A DNA stretch of 64,000 nucleotides from Desulfovibrio sp. ZJ209. Its GTDB lineage: Bacteria; Desulfobacterota; Desulfovibrionia; Desulfovibrionales; Desulfovibrionaceae. Each line of letters opens with the position of its first letter. The first letter of the stretch is position 1. Below the pieces are notes generated by a model. That model was not told the DNA's origin. It saw only the letters and a program-made list of their open reading frames with translations, and searched no databases. This document shows positions 1-7,524 of this stretch, one piece after another. The stretch is from the NCBI RefSeq assembly GCF_011039135.1, contig NZ_JAAKEJ010000004.1, positions 124,001 through 188,000 on the forward strand. The letters are read 5' to 3'. The position numbers were made by a program, and so were the translations under genes.

Positions 1-1175
1 CCTTCTACACCTTCATCCAGATCGCGTGGCTCGTGGCCGTCTACCGGCGCGAAACGGCGCCCGAGGGCCTGGCCGCGCACGCGCTCTTCACCTCCTGCTT
101 CGCGTGGGTGATTTCCGGGCCCATCGTGCGCTATGGCCAAATGGGCCCGCAACTGGGGGCGCTCGCGGGCCTTCGGGCCGAAAACCTCGCCCAAGGCTTC
201 ACCCTGTTCACGCTCGGGCTCGGCAAGAAGGTGCTCCTGGCGGACAGCATCGGCGCCTATGCGGACGCGGTGTTCAACGCCGCGGCCCGGGGCATCTGGC
301 CCTCCACGCTGGAGGCGTGGCTCGGCTCGCTCGCCTATACCTTCCAGCTGTATTTCGACTTTTCCGGCTATACGGACATGGCCCTCGGCCTCGGCCTCAT
401 GCTGGGCCTCAGGCTCCCCGAGAATTTCGCCTCGCCCTACAAGGCCACGGGCATCGTGGACTTCTGGCGGCGCTGGCACATCACCCTCGGCGCGTGGCTC
501 AGGGACTTTCTCTATATTCCGCTCGGCGGCAACCGGCGCGGGCGCCCGCGCCAGTATGCGAACCTCTTCCTGACCATGCTCATCGGCGGCGCCTGGCACG
601 GCGCCGGCTGGACCTTCATCGTCTGGGGCGCGCTCCACGGAACCATGCTGTCGGTGAACCACTTTTTCCGCGCCTGTACGCGCGGGACGCTGGCGGAACG
701 GCTGCTCGGCGCCGCGCCCGGGCGCCTTGTCTGCGTGGCCTTCACCTTTTTCTGCATCAATCTCTGCTGGGTGGTGTTCCGCGCGCCAAACCTTGACACG
801 GCCCTGACCATCTACACGGCCATGGCCGGCGCCGGGCCTGACGTGTGGCCGCCGCTCATGGCGCCCGACGCCGGGGCGGGGCTTGAGGGCTTTCTCGCCC
901 GGCTCGACCCGGCCGCGCCCGGCAGCCTCATGGCCGCGCTATTACCCAACCGTTTTTTCAGCGGCTGGCTGCCCTTTGCGCTGCTCGCCGTGTGCGGCGT
1001 CATCGTCTGGTGCTGTCCCAACAGCCAGGAGGTGGTGTTCGGGAGGAAGGAGGGCGCCGGGCCCCGCGTGCGCTGGCGCCCGACGACGGGATGGGCCGCG
1101 GCGCTCGCGCTGCTGGGCTTCGCCGCGCTGGTGCTGGCCTCGCGGGAAACCGTGTTTCTCTATTTCCAGTTCTAG
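1..1175 (+). CDS. MBOAT-family membrane O-acyltransferase (AlgI-like), 5' end outside the window
   Basis: The reading frame is already open at base 3, so the start codon lies upstream; about 391 residues are visible. MBOAT proteins are polytopic membrane enzymes that move acyl (usually acetyl) groups across the membrane onto polysaccharides. Seen here: FYTFIQIAWL at the left edge, SGPIVRYGQM, the FDFSGYTDMALGLG segment, FWRRWHITL, and the IGGAWHGAGWTFIVWG block containing the family's catalytic histidine. Hydrophobic segments alternate throughout, as expected. The next gene starts 10 bases after the stop and resembles the periplasmic SGNH partner that accompanies AlgI-type enzymes, so the pair probably O-acetylates an exopolysaccharide or cell-wall glycan. 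The substrate cannot be read from sequence. Confidence 0.9.
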   Translation, partial: FYTFIQIAWLVAVYRRETAPEGLAAHALFTSCFAWVISGPIVRYGQMGPQLGALAGLRAENLAQGFTLFTLGLGKKVLLADSIGAYADAVFNAAARGIWPSTLEAWLGSLAYTFQLYFDFSGYTDMALGLGLMLGLRLPENFASPYKATGIVDFWRRWHITLGAWLRDFLYIPLGGNRRGRPRQYANLFLTMLIGGAWHGAGWTFIVWGALHGTMLSVNHFFRACTRGTLAERLLGAAPGRLVCVAFTFFCINLCWVVFRAPNLDTALTIYTAMAGAGPDVWPPLMAPDAGAGLEGFLARLDPAAPGSLMAALLPNRFFSGWLPFALLAVCGVIVWCCPNSQEVVFGRKEGAGPRVRWRPTTGWAAALALLGFAALVLASRETVFLYFQF

Positions 1176-1185
1176 GCGGGAAGAC

Positions 1186-2478
1186 ATGCGCGCGACGGAG
1201 ACACAGGCCACGCAAGCGCCGCAAGCGGCGGCATGGCTCACCCGCTATTTCCTCATCCTGGCGGGGCTCGGGCTTTTCGGGCTGCTCGTGCTCGCGCCCT
1301 ATGCGGCATGGTGGCTCCACGCAAGCGGCGACGCCGCCGTGGAGCGCGCCGTGGCCGCGCAAGGTTCCGGCCGCTTCGCCCTCTTCGGCTCCGGCGTGTC
1401 ACAGGATTTCGTGGACTACAAGCTCAGGCTCTATGCGGCCATAAAGCCCGACATCGCGGCCGTGGGCTCTTCCCGCGTCATGCAGTTCCGCGGGGCGTGG
1501 TTCCGCAAGCCCTTCTGCAACATGGGCGGCGTGGCGGGCAATCTCGCCGTGCTCCGCTCCACCGTGGACGCCATGCTGCGCATCCACAAGCCAGGGGCCG
1601 TCATCCTGGGCCTCGATTTCTGGTGGTTCCTGCCGCAGTGGGAGGCTGAGCCCTTCAAGGAGGTGCCGCCCACCAGCGGCTCGTACAATTACGGCTTTTC
1701 GAGCCTGAAAAAGCCGTGGCAGTGGCTGCTGGAGGGCAAGATCTCCCCGCGGGAGCTCGCCGCGCCGTTGCTCGGCCTCTTCGGCGCGGGCTTTCGCGAA
1801 GACCGCTTCGGCATCATGGCCCAGCAGACCGACGACGGCTTCGGCCCGGACGGCTCGTGGTATGCCACGGCCGAGGCCACGGGCCAGAAGCTCCCGCTGG
1901 ACTTCCAGTTCCGCGACACGCTCGCGCAGGTGGCCCAAGGCAGCAAGGCCTTCTACCGCGCGCGGCCCGGGCAGGACGGCCCCTCGGAGGCGCATCTGGA
2001 CGCCTTCGCCGAGATCTGGTGCCGGCTGCGCAGCCGGGGCGTCAAGACCTTCGTGTTCATCGCGCCGCTCTCCCCCAGGGTGCTTGAGGCCATGCGCAAA
2101 ACGCCCGGGGCCTGGCCGCATCTCTTCCGCCTGCGCGAGGCGCTGGCAAGCCGCGGCATCGACGCCCTCGACTGCACGGACGCGGCAGGCTTCGCCTCCG
2201 GCGACTGCGAATTCATTGACGGCTTTCACGGCGGCGAAGTAAGCTATGCGCGCATCCTGCGCCGCATGGCCGACCGCTGGCCGGCCCTGCTCCCCTATGT
2301 GGACATGGAAAAGTTGGATGCGGTCATCAGCGGCTGGGCCGGGCATGTGATCGTGCCGGACAGCCGCCTGACCCCGCTCCCGGAGACGGACTTCATGCGC
2401 CTCGGCTGCCCCAAGCGGACGCCGGGCGACGTGCCGCCCGGGAGTGAAGCTGGCGCCCCGAGGAAGGACCGGCCATGA
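1186..2478 (+). CDS. Membrane-anchored SGNH-like protein, probable MBOAT partner
   Basis: A 430-residue protein with one N-terminal membrane helix (about residues 18-42) followed by a periplasmic domain. The GSSRVMQFRG stretch fits an SGNH-hydrolase serine block, and FIDGFHGGE near residue 345 fits the Asp-x-x-His end of the catalytic set. Proteins with this layout (AlgJ/AlgX-like, DltD-like) accept the acyl group exported by an MBOAT protein and place it on a sugar polymer. The ATG at 1186 was chosen because it lies just after the MBOAT stop and begins directly before the membrane anchor; upstream in-frame sequence is MBOAT coding. Its stop overlaps the next start in an ATGA, so three genes are co-translated. 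The function is inferred from context; I cannot assign a named family member. Confidence 0.72.
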   Translation: MRATETQATQAPQAAAWLTRYFLILAGLGLFGLLVLAPYAAWWLHASGDAAVERAVAAQGSGRFALFGSGVSQDFVDYKLRLYAAIKPDIAAVGSSRVMQFRGAWFRKPFCNMGGVAGNLAVLRSTVDAMLRIHKPGAVILGLDFWWFLPQWEAEPFKEVPPTSGSYNYGFSSLKKPWQWLLEGKISPRELAAPLLGLFGAGFREDRFGIMAQQTDDGFGPDGSWYATAEATGQKLPLDFQFRDTLAQVAQGSKAFYRARPGQDGPSEAHLDAFAEIWCRLRSRGVKTFVFIAPLSPRVLEAMRKTPGAWPHLFRLREALASRGIDALDCTDAAGFASGDCEFIDGFHGGEVSYARILRRMADRWPALLPYVDMEKLDAVISGWAGHVIVPDSRLTPLPETDFMRLGCPKRTPGDVPPGSEAGAPRKDRP

Positions 2479-3677
2479 ATGGTGTGCTTTCCCTGCTCAA
2501 GAAGACCGCGCTGGCCTGCGCCGTGCTGCTGGCGCTCGCGCTGGCGGCTGGCGTGCCCTGGGCGGCGCAGAAGAGCGGCGCGAAGGCGCCAGCGCCCGCT
2601 TCGACCCCGGCTCCGGCAAGCCCGGCCCCCGCTTCCGCTGCCGCGGCGACACCGCTCCCCGAGCCCCCGGCGCCCGTGTGGCCCGAAGGGCCGGCCGGGG
2701 ACGCGGCGCGGGCCTTTGCCGCCGGCGACATTGCCAAGGCGCGGGCCATCTGGGAGAAACTGGCGGAAGAGGGCGACGGCCAGGCCATGAACAACCTGGG
2801 CGTCCTCTATGACCAGGGCCAGGGCGTGGAGCCGGATGTGGGCCGGGCGCTCCACTGGTTTGCCAAGGCCGCCGAGGCGGGGAACGCCTCGGGCATGAGC
2901 AATTACGGCCGCATGCTCGAGCAGGGGCGCGGCATGGAGGCCAACCCGGCCGAGGCGGCGCGCTGGTTCGACCTCGCCGCGCGCCAGGGCCAGCCCGAGG
3001 CGCAGTACAATCTGGGCTTTCTCTATGAGCACGGGCGCGGCGTGCCCCGCGACGACGCCGCGGCCGCCGCATGGTACAGCCGCGCCGCCTCCCAGCGCCA
3101 GCGCGAGGCGCTCGGCCGGCTCGGGCATTTCTACCGCGTGGGCCGGGGTGTGGCGGTCAATCCGCAGCGCGCGAGCCTGTTGCTCTATGCCGCGGCCATG
3201 GAGGGACTGCCGGCGGCCATCGAGGAGCTCAGGCTCATGGCGGGCGATGGCAAGGAGCCCGCGGTGCTCTTCGGGCAAAAGCTCGACACGGCCACGCGCG
3301 CCGGCATGCGCGAAGCCCTGCACAAGGCCGGAGCCGCGCCGCGCAGCGAGGATGCGGGCAAGATCTGCGACACGTACGACGCCAGCCGCGTGGTACCCGG
3401 CGCCACCGAAATGGCCGTCTGCTACGGGCGCGGCAAGGACGCGCGGCTCGCCTTCATCAAGATCGACTATCCCGCGCCGGACAAGGCCCGGGCCGAGGCC
3501 ATCCTCAAGATGGTGGAGGGCCGCTTCGGCACGCCCTCGGCCGGCGAGGGCGAGGATTCGCGCCTCTGGAACCTCGGCTCCACCCTCGTGGCCACGCAGT
3601 ACGCGCCCACCCACGGCCAGATGAGCCTCATGTACATGGTGCCGGCCGTGTATCACGAAACGCGCGCCGCGCGCTGA
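2475..3677 (+). CDS. Secreted Sel1-repeat (TPR-like) protein
   Basis: A 400-residue protein with a signal peptide (residues 1-31, ending near WAAQ), then a Pro/Ala-rich linker to about residue 70, then at least four Sel1-type repeats of about 36 residues (patterns such as AMNNLGVLYDQGQGV, AQYNLGFLYEHGRGV and ALGRLGHFYRVGRGV) to about residue 265. The C-terminal 130 residues are not repeats and contain two cysteines. Sel1 repeats are helical scaffolds for protein-protein contacts, often in the periplasm. The start overlaps the previous stop by four bases (ATGA), indicating coupling to the O-acetylation genes; it could be an assembly or scaffold factor for that machinery, which is inference. 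Confidence 0.82.
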   Translation: MNGVLSLLKKTALACAVLLALALAAGVPWAAQKSGAKAPAPASTPAPASPAPASAAAATPLPEPPAPVWPEGPAGDAARAFAAGDIAKARAIWEKLAEEGDGQAMNNLGVLYDQGQGVEPDVGRALHWFAKAAEAGNASGMSNYGRMLEQGRGMEANPAEAARWFDLAARQGQPEAQYNLGFLYEHGRGVPRDDAAAAAWYSRAASQRQREALGRLGHFYRVGRGVAVNPQRASLLLYAAAMEGLPAAIEELRLMAGDGKEPAVLFGQKLDTATRAGMREALHKAGAAPRSEDAGKICDTYDASRVVPGATEMAVCYGRGKDARLAFIKIDYPAPDKARAEAILKMVEGRFGTPSAGEGEDSRLWNLGSTLVATQYAPTHGQMSLMYMVPAVYHETRAAR

Positions 3678-3684
3678 CCGCCCC

Positions 3685-3843
3685 TCAGCGGCTGCCCGTG
3701 CCCACGCTGATGACGGCCTGCCCGCGCGGTCGCACCTCCACGCCCTGCCCCGCGCACGCCGCGAGCAGCGCGCAGACGAGCAAAAGCCCCATGGCGCCCG
3801 CGAGGCTGCGGACGCGCCGCCGCTGGCCGCGTTCCCCGTTCAT
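3685..3843 (-). CDS. Small lipoprotein coupled to serine acetyltransferase
   Basis: A 52-codon gene whose ATG overlaps the cysE stop in an ATGA. The product has a basic N-terminus (GQRRRVRSL), a hydrophobic stretch (MGLLLVCALLAACAG) and a lipobox (LAAC) with the lipidated cysteine at residue 30, leaving only about 22 mature residues (AGQGVEVRPRGQAVISVGTG). Codon use looks like its neighbours. Such tiny lipoproteins are easily missed. Its role is unknown; translational coupling to cysteine synthesis may be only positional. The signal sequence and the exact ATGA overlap make it likelier real than chance. Confidence 0.6.
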   Translation of the reverse strand: MNGERGQRRRVRSLAGAMGLLLVCALLAACAGQGVEVRPRGQAVISVGTGSR

Positions 3844-4775
3844 CGCTTCCCGCCCTTGCTGTTCCCTTTCTGCGAGATGTGCGCGCCCGGCGGCACATCC
3901 TCTGTTATCCACACATTGCCGCCGATGACCGCGCCCTTGCCGATGGTGACGCGCCCGAGGATGGTCGCCCCGGCATAGACGGTCACGTTGTCGCAGAGCA
4001 CGGGATGGCGCGGGATGCCCTTGGTCAGCGTGCCATCCGGGTTCTTGGGGAAGGAGAGCGCCCCCAGGGTCACACCCTGGTAGAGGCGGCAGCCGTGCCC
4101 GATGACGCAGGTCTCGCCGATGACCACGCCCGTGCCGTGGTCGATGAAGAATTCCTCGCCGATGGTGGCGCCGGGATGGATGTCGATGCCCGTGGCCGAG
4201 TGCGCCATTTCCGCGATGATGCGCGGGATGAGCGGCACCTTGAGCCGGTAGAGCTCGTGGGCCACGCGGTGATGGAACATGGCCGTGAGCGAGGGATAAC
4301 AGAAGATGGTCTCGCCGGGGCTCCTGGCGGCCGGGTCGCCCTCGTAGGCGGCGGTGGCGTCGCCGGCGAGCAGCCGGCGGATCTCGGGCAGGCGCTCCAT
4401 GAAGGCGAGCGCGGCGGAAAGCCCGCGCTCCTCGCAGCGGCCGCAGGGGCCGGAGGCCGGGTCGTCCTCGCTGTCCGCGCAGTCGAAGCAGAGGCCGCTC
4501 ACGACCTGCTCGCCGAGGCGGCGCAGGATGGTGTCGAGATTGGCGGCGAGGTGGTAGCGCATGGACTCGCGGCCCACGCGCACCGGCCCGAAATAGCCGG
4601 GGAAGATGGCCGCGCGTAGCCGGCCCATGACCTCGCGCAGGGTCTCCAGCGAGGGCATGGGCGCGCCGTGGGCCTGGCGGTGCCAGACAGCATCGAGGGA
4701 TTCGGGGCGGCAGAGGCGCTCGGTCACCGCGTCGAGCGTGGCGTGAACGCCGCTTCCGCCGAGGGAAAATGCCAT
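3840..4775 (-). CDS. cysE: Serine O-acetyltransferase (EpsC/CysE type)
   Basis: A 311-residue enzyme that makes O-acetyl-L-serine from L-serine and acetyl-CoA in the cytoplasm, the carbon acceptor for sulfide in cysteine synthesis. The C-terminal third is the left-handed beta-helix of hexapeptide repeats: GIDIHPGATIGEEFFIDHGT, then VVIGETCVIG, then YQGVTLGALS. These contain the His/Asp residues typical of the active site. The long alpha-helical N-terminal half (about 180 residues) matches the EpsC-like long form. A cysteine-rich insertion near residues 95-115 (LCFDCADSE...GPCGRCEE) could bind metal. An AGGAAG ribosome site lies upstream of the ATG. In a sulfide producer this directly uses the end product of respiration. 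Confidence 0.93.
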   Translation of the reverse strand: MAFSLGGSGVHATLDAVTERLCRPESLDAVWHRQAHGAPMPSLETLREVMGRLRAAIFPGYFGPVRVGRESMRYHLAANLDTILRRLGEQVVSGLCFDCADSEDDPASGPCGRCEERGLSAALAFMERLPEIRRLLAGDATAAYEGDPAARSPGETIFCYPSLTAMFHHRVAHELYRLKVPLIPRIIAEMAHSATGIDIHPGATIGEEFFIDHGTGVVIGETCVIGHGCRLYQGVTLGALSFPKNPDGTLTKGIPRHPVLCDNVTVYAGATILGRVTIGKGAVIGGNVWITEDVPPGAHISQKGNSKGGKR

Positions 4776-4830
4776 GGGAACTTCCTTTTTTCCCCTGTGT
4801 ACACGCGGCGCGGCCGGCCCGCAACTCCCC

Positions 4831-4857
4831 TAAAGTTTCCGGCGTATCGGCCGAAAA
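4831..4857 (+). promoter_or_regulatory. Sigma-28 (FliA) promoter for the YjfB-like gene
   Basis: TAAAGTTT at 4831-4838, an 11-base spacer, then GCCGAAAA at 4850-4857. The enterobacterial FliA consensus is TAAAGTTT-N11-GCCGATAA, so 15 of 16 positions match. It ends 51 bases before the ATG at 4909. Confidence 0.75.
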
Positions 4858-4908
4858 GGAGGACGAAGATCAATAAACAGCGCCGCCGGAGGGCGGCCGG
4901 AGGATGTC

Positions 4909-5091
4909 ATGGACGACGTACAGATGGGCATGAGTGTGGCCGTGACCAAGGAGGCCATGAATTTTCAGGCCAGCATGAGCGCGAACCTCATCAACGGCTC
5001 GCTGGAAAAAGGCGCGGAAATGGAGCAGATGCTCCGCAGCCAGGGCCTCGCCGCCGAGGGCATCGGCGCGAAACTCAACGTGGTCGCCTGA
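4909..5091 (+). CDS. YjfB-like putative motility peptide
   Basis: A 60-residue protein starting MDDVQMGMSVAVTKEAMN with a perfect GGAGG ribosome site 7 bases upstream. The pattern of a short methionine-rich N-terminus, a helical middle (AMNFQASMSANLINGSLEKG) and a short C-terminal tail matches the YjfB family of small putative motility proteins; I recall the Bacillus subtilis member being in the sigma-D (flagellar) regulon. A near-consensus sigma-28 promoter sits directly upstream, independently pointing to flagellar control. The gene is monocistronic, with a strong terminator 47 bases downstream. Its molecular role is not known in any organism that I am aware of. Confidence 0.7.
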   Translation: MDDVQMGMSVAVTKEAMNFQASMSANLINGSLEKGAEMEQMLRSQGLAAEGIGAKLNVVA

Positions 5092-5137
5092 GCGGGCGCC
5101 GCGGGCTCTTTCAAGAAGACGCTTTTTTGCCGGAAAG

Positions 5138-5166
5138 GCCGCTTCGGGATGCCGGAGCGGCTTTTT
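5138..5166 (+). terminator. Intrinsic terminator after the YjfB-like gene
   Basis: GCCGCT (5138-5143) pairs with AGCGGC (5156-5161), an inner CGG/CCG extends the stem, and TTTTT follows at 5162-5166. Confidence 0.8.
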
Positions 5167-5306
5167 CGCGCAGGTGCACAGCCCTTGTGCGCGGTCCGGG
5201 TGGCACGGCGCAGGAGCGCCCGCGCCCGGAAGCAGGAAAAGCGCCCGCCAAGCGCGGCATGCACGCGGGCCCCGGCGCTTTTGGAGGCTCCGGGCCCCGG
5301 CAGCGG

Positions 5307-5340
5307 AGAAGGCCGCACCGGCGAACCGGCACGGCCTTCT
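5307..5340 (-). terminator. Hairpin at the 3' end of the HU/IHF gene
   Basis: AGAAGGCCG (5307-5315) and CGGCCTTCT (5332-5340) form a strong stem with further inner pairing (ACCGG/CCGGC). It lies just past the stop on the minus strand. No T-run follows, so it may be an RNA-stabilising end or a Rho-aided terminator. Confidence 0.4.
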
Positions 5341-5344
5341 GGTT

Positions 5345-5632
5345 TCAGGAATTGAGCTCCGCGCGGAATTTGCGGGAGAGGCGGAACACCATGACCTTGC
5401 GCGGCGGCAGGGTGATGGTCTCGTCCGTCTGGGGGTTGCGCCCCTTGCGGGACGCTTTTTCGTAGCACTCGAATTTGCCGAAGCCGCTGATGAGCAGGGA
5501 ACGGTCTTTCTTGATGGCCTCCTTCATGATCTCCAGCAGCTTCTCCACCACCTGTTTCACATCGACGCGGTTCTTGTCGGTCTCTTCGTAGATGGCCTCC
5601 ACAATGTCCGCTTTCGTAAGAGTTTTTTTCAT
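5345..5632 (-). CDS. HU/IHF-family DNA-binding protein
   Basis: A 95-residue nucleoid protein starting MKKTLTKADIVEAIYEE. The start was chosen at the ATG opening the conserved HU/IHF N-terminal helix; the frame is open further upstream but does not resemble the family. The signature SGFGKFECYEKASRKGRNPQ leads into the beta-arm that inserts into the minor groove, and the arm tip carries the conserved RNPQT proline. KVMVFRLSRKFRAELN closes the fold. The extended N-terminus and the lysine-rich face recall IHF-alpha as much as HU. Because this window relies on several sigma-54 promoters, which often need IHF bending, an IHF role would be fitting, but HU cannot be excluded. Confidence 0.93.
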   Translation of the reverse strand: MKKTLTKADIVEAIYEETDKNRVDVKQVVEKLLEIMKEAIKKDRSLLISGFGKFECYEKASRKGRNPQTDETITLPPRKVMVFRLSRKFRAELNS

Positions 5633-5730
5633 GGCAGGTTCTCCACATCCTGCCCGGGTTTTGCATTGGCCTGGCTGCCTTGGTGCCGGGAGGGCCATGC
5701 CGCTTCCCACGGGCACAGATTTCTTGTAGG

Positions 5731-5759
5731 AAAATACGCGGAATGCCCGCAAGGGGCAA
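5731..5759 (-). promoter_or_regulatory. Candidate sigma-70 promoter for the HU/IHF gene
   Basis: Read on the minus strand: TTGCCC (5759-5754), a 17-base spacer, TATTTT (5736-5731). It lies about 100 bases upstream of the ATG. Confidence 0.4.
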
Positions 5760-5879
5760 GCGCTTTCTTGAGGGCGGCCGGCCTCTTTTCCCGGGGGACA
5801 CACCCGTGCGTGCGGCCGCCCTGTGGGGCTGCTTGCGGGGCTTTCCCTGACGCTCCCTTTTTTGCGGAATACCCGTGCC

Positions 5880-6956
5880 ATGAAGCCGTCTTCCCGCTCC
5901 CGGGCCGCCGTTTCCGTCGCCGTGGCGTGGCCCGCGCCGCCGCGCCGCGCCATTGTGCCCGTTTTCCTGCCCTTTTTCGGCTGCCCGCGGCGCTGCCTTT
6001 TCTGCTCCCAGGAGGCGCAGACCGGCAGGCGCGCGCCGGGGCCAGCCGACCTCGCCCCCCTGCTGGCCGAGGCGCGCCAATGCCTCGAGCTGCGCGCGGC
6101 CCGGGGCCTCCCGCCAGCCGAGCTGGCCTTTTATGGCGGCACTTTTACCGCGCTTCCCCCTGAAGCGCTCGACGCCTGCCTCGCCTTTGCCGCAGCCATG
6201 CAGGCCGCGGGCCTTGCCTCGTCCTTCCGTTGCTCCACGCGGCCGGACCGCGTGGACGCCGCGATCTTGCGCCGGCTCGCGGGCGCGGGCTGCGCCACGG
6301 TGGAACTGGGCGTCCAGAGTTTTTCCGGCCGGGCGCTTGCGCTCACGGGGCGCGGCTACACGGGCCGGGAGGCGAAGTGGGCCTGTGCGCAGGTGAGGGA
6401 TTCCGGGCTCGCTCTGGTCGTGCAGCTCCTGCCCGGCATGCCGGGCGTCACGCCCGAGGTCTTTCGCGCGGATGTGCGGGCGGCCCTTGAGGCCGGGGCG
6501 ACGGCCCTGCGCTTTTACCCCTGCTTGGTGCTCGAAGGCACGGGGCTCGCCGCCCGCTGGCGCGCCGGGGAGTATATGCCGTGGGATCTCGAGCTGACTC
6601 TGGACACGCTGGCCGAGGGCTGGCGCATGGCCCGCAAGGCCGGCGCCCTTGTGCTGCGCATGGGCGTGGCATCCGGGGAGGACCTTGGCCGGGCGCTCCT
6701 GTCTGGGCCGTGGCATCCGGCCTTGGGGGGCCGCGTGCTCGGCCGCGCCCTGTGGCTGGAGGTGCGGGAGCTTCTGCGGACATTGCGCCGCCATGAAGGT
6801 GCGGGCGCCCTCCATCTCGATGTGCCGGCCCATGCCCAAGGGCATTTCTGGGGCCACGGCGGAGAACTGCGCGAGGGCTGGGCCGCTCTGGGCCTTGGGC
6901 CGGGGCAGGTGCGCTTTGCGCGCGAGCCTGTGCTCCGGCTCTGGGTAGAGGAGTAA
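5880..6956 (+). CDS. Radical SAM protein of the Elp3-like type
   Basis: About 358 residues. The 4Fe-4S/SAM motif is CPRRCLFC (C-x3-C-x2-C) in the context LPFFGCPRRCLFCSQEAQ, followed by AFYGGTFTALPPE, ELGVQSFSGRAL, RGYTGRE and VQLLPGMPG. That sequence of blocks is typical of Elp3-like radical SAM domains, but there is no acetyltransferase domain. Members of this short group are widespread and mostly uncharacterised. The ATG at 5880 was preferred to an in-frame start at 5823 because the extra residues look like spacer; neither has a convincing ribosome site. It is a stand-alone gene with no obvious partner, so the substrate is unknown. Confidence 0.8.
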   Translation: MKPSSRSRAAVSVAVAWPAPPRRAIVPVFLPFFGCPRRCLFCSQEAQTGRRAPGPADLAPLLAEARQCLELRAARGLPPAELAFYGGTFTALPPEALDACLAFAAAMQAAGLASSFRCSTRPDRVDAAILRRLAGAGCATVELGVQSFSGRALALTGRGYTGREAKWACAQVRDSGLALVVQLLPGMPGVTPEVFRADVRAALEAGATALRFYPCLVLEGTGLAARWRAGEYMPWDLELTLDTLAEGWRMARKAGALVLRMGVASGEDLGRALLSGPWHPALGGRVLGRALWLEVRELLRTLRRHEGAGALHLDVPAHAQGHFWGHGGELREGWAALGLGPGQVRFAREPVLRLWVEE

Positions 6957-6960
6957 AAGT

Positions 6961-7102
6961 CCGCGCCCCCGCCGCGAAACGCCAGCGCGCACACCCTTCA
7001 TTTTCCCATCAGCCGGTGTGAGGGGACACAGGCGCCCCGGGCAGGGGCGCCCGCGCGATAGTGAGCGGCGGGGCCGCGCCCCCGCCGCGAAACGCCAGCG
7101 CG
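6961..7102 (+). repeat. 29-bp direct repeat pair with an internal hairpin
   Basis: The same 29 bases (CCGCGCCCCCGCCGCGAAAC... ending CCAGCGCG) occur at 6961-6989, four bases after the preceding stop codon, and again at 7074-7102. Between them GGCGCCCC (7031-7038) pairs with GGGGCGCC (7044-7051). No gene is visible between the copies. This could be a small tandem duplication of a gene's 3' trailer. Confidence 0.75.
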
Positions 7103-7106
7103 TAAG

Positions 7107-7156
7107 GTTGGAGATTTTCCCAATTCCCCTGCAGGGGAATTGGGAAAATCTCCAAC
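7107..7156. repeat. Perfect 50-bp palindrome
   Basis: Left half GTTGGAGATTTTCCCAATTC then CCCTG, followed immediately by its exact reverse complement, centred between 7131 and 7132 with no spacer. All 25 pairs match. No T-run follows on either strand. It could extrude as a cruciform, fold as a long RNA hairpin in either direction, or bind a dimeric protein. Confidence 0.9.
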
Positions 7157-7165
7157 TAACAATGG

Positions 7166-7203
7166 TTAAAAGAAAGGGCGGCCACCGGGGGGACGGTGGC
7201 CGC
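7166..7203 (-). terminator. Minus-strand intrinsic terminator
   Basis: On the minus strand GCGGCCACCG (7203-7194) pairs with CGGTGGCCGC (7187-7178) around a six-base loop, followed by CCTTTCTTTTA (7177-7167). It points away from the sigma-54 promoter at 7525-7541 and lies about 650 bases beyond the nearest annotated minus-strand gene, which has its own terminator at 7776-7806. Confidence 0.65.
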
Positions 7204-7513
7204 TTGGGAGGGAGGATGTTCTGATGGGGGTTTCAGAGTGTTCTGTAAGGGAGGAAGGTTGGGGGGTGAAAATCGCGGCGTCCCTGATGGGGGCTCAGGA
7301 CGCTACGGAAATTTGCTTCATGCGCGCCTCGCTGGTCTGCCTATATGTTGACCGCCGGTGGCGGAGTCAAAGAGTGTTGGGGGGATGCGGGCCCATGCTC
7401 CGCCATCCGCTGTATATCTTTTCCAGGTTCCGGGCCCTTGGCCTCTTGCGGAACCTTGGGTTTCTTTCAAGCTCTCTTCGGTTTTTCCAGCGCCCCTTTC
7501 CGGCGCGCTCTTG
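7168..7513 (-). ncRNA. Candidate sigma-54-dependent small RNA, about 345 nt
   Basis: Bounded by a consensus sigma-54 promoter (7525-7541, minus strand) that would start transcription near 7513 and a minus-strand hairpin plus U-rich run ending near 7168. No open frame of useful length lies on this strand; the best is about 21 codons, starting MAEHGPASPQ. The DNA has mixed base composition unlike the neighbouring coding sequence and contains an internal self-complementary block (AAGGTTCCGCAAGAGG... CCCGGAACCT). I recognise no known RNA family (6S, tmRNA, RNase P and SRP were considered). Its existence is inferred from the flanking signals, not shown. Confidence 0.45.
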
Positions 7514-7524
7514 CCCTTTCTTAT

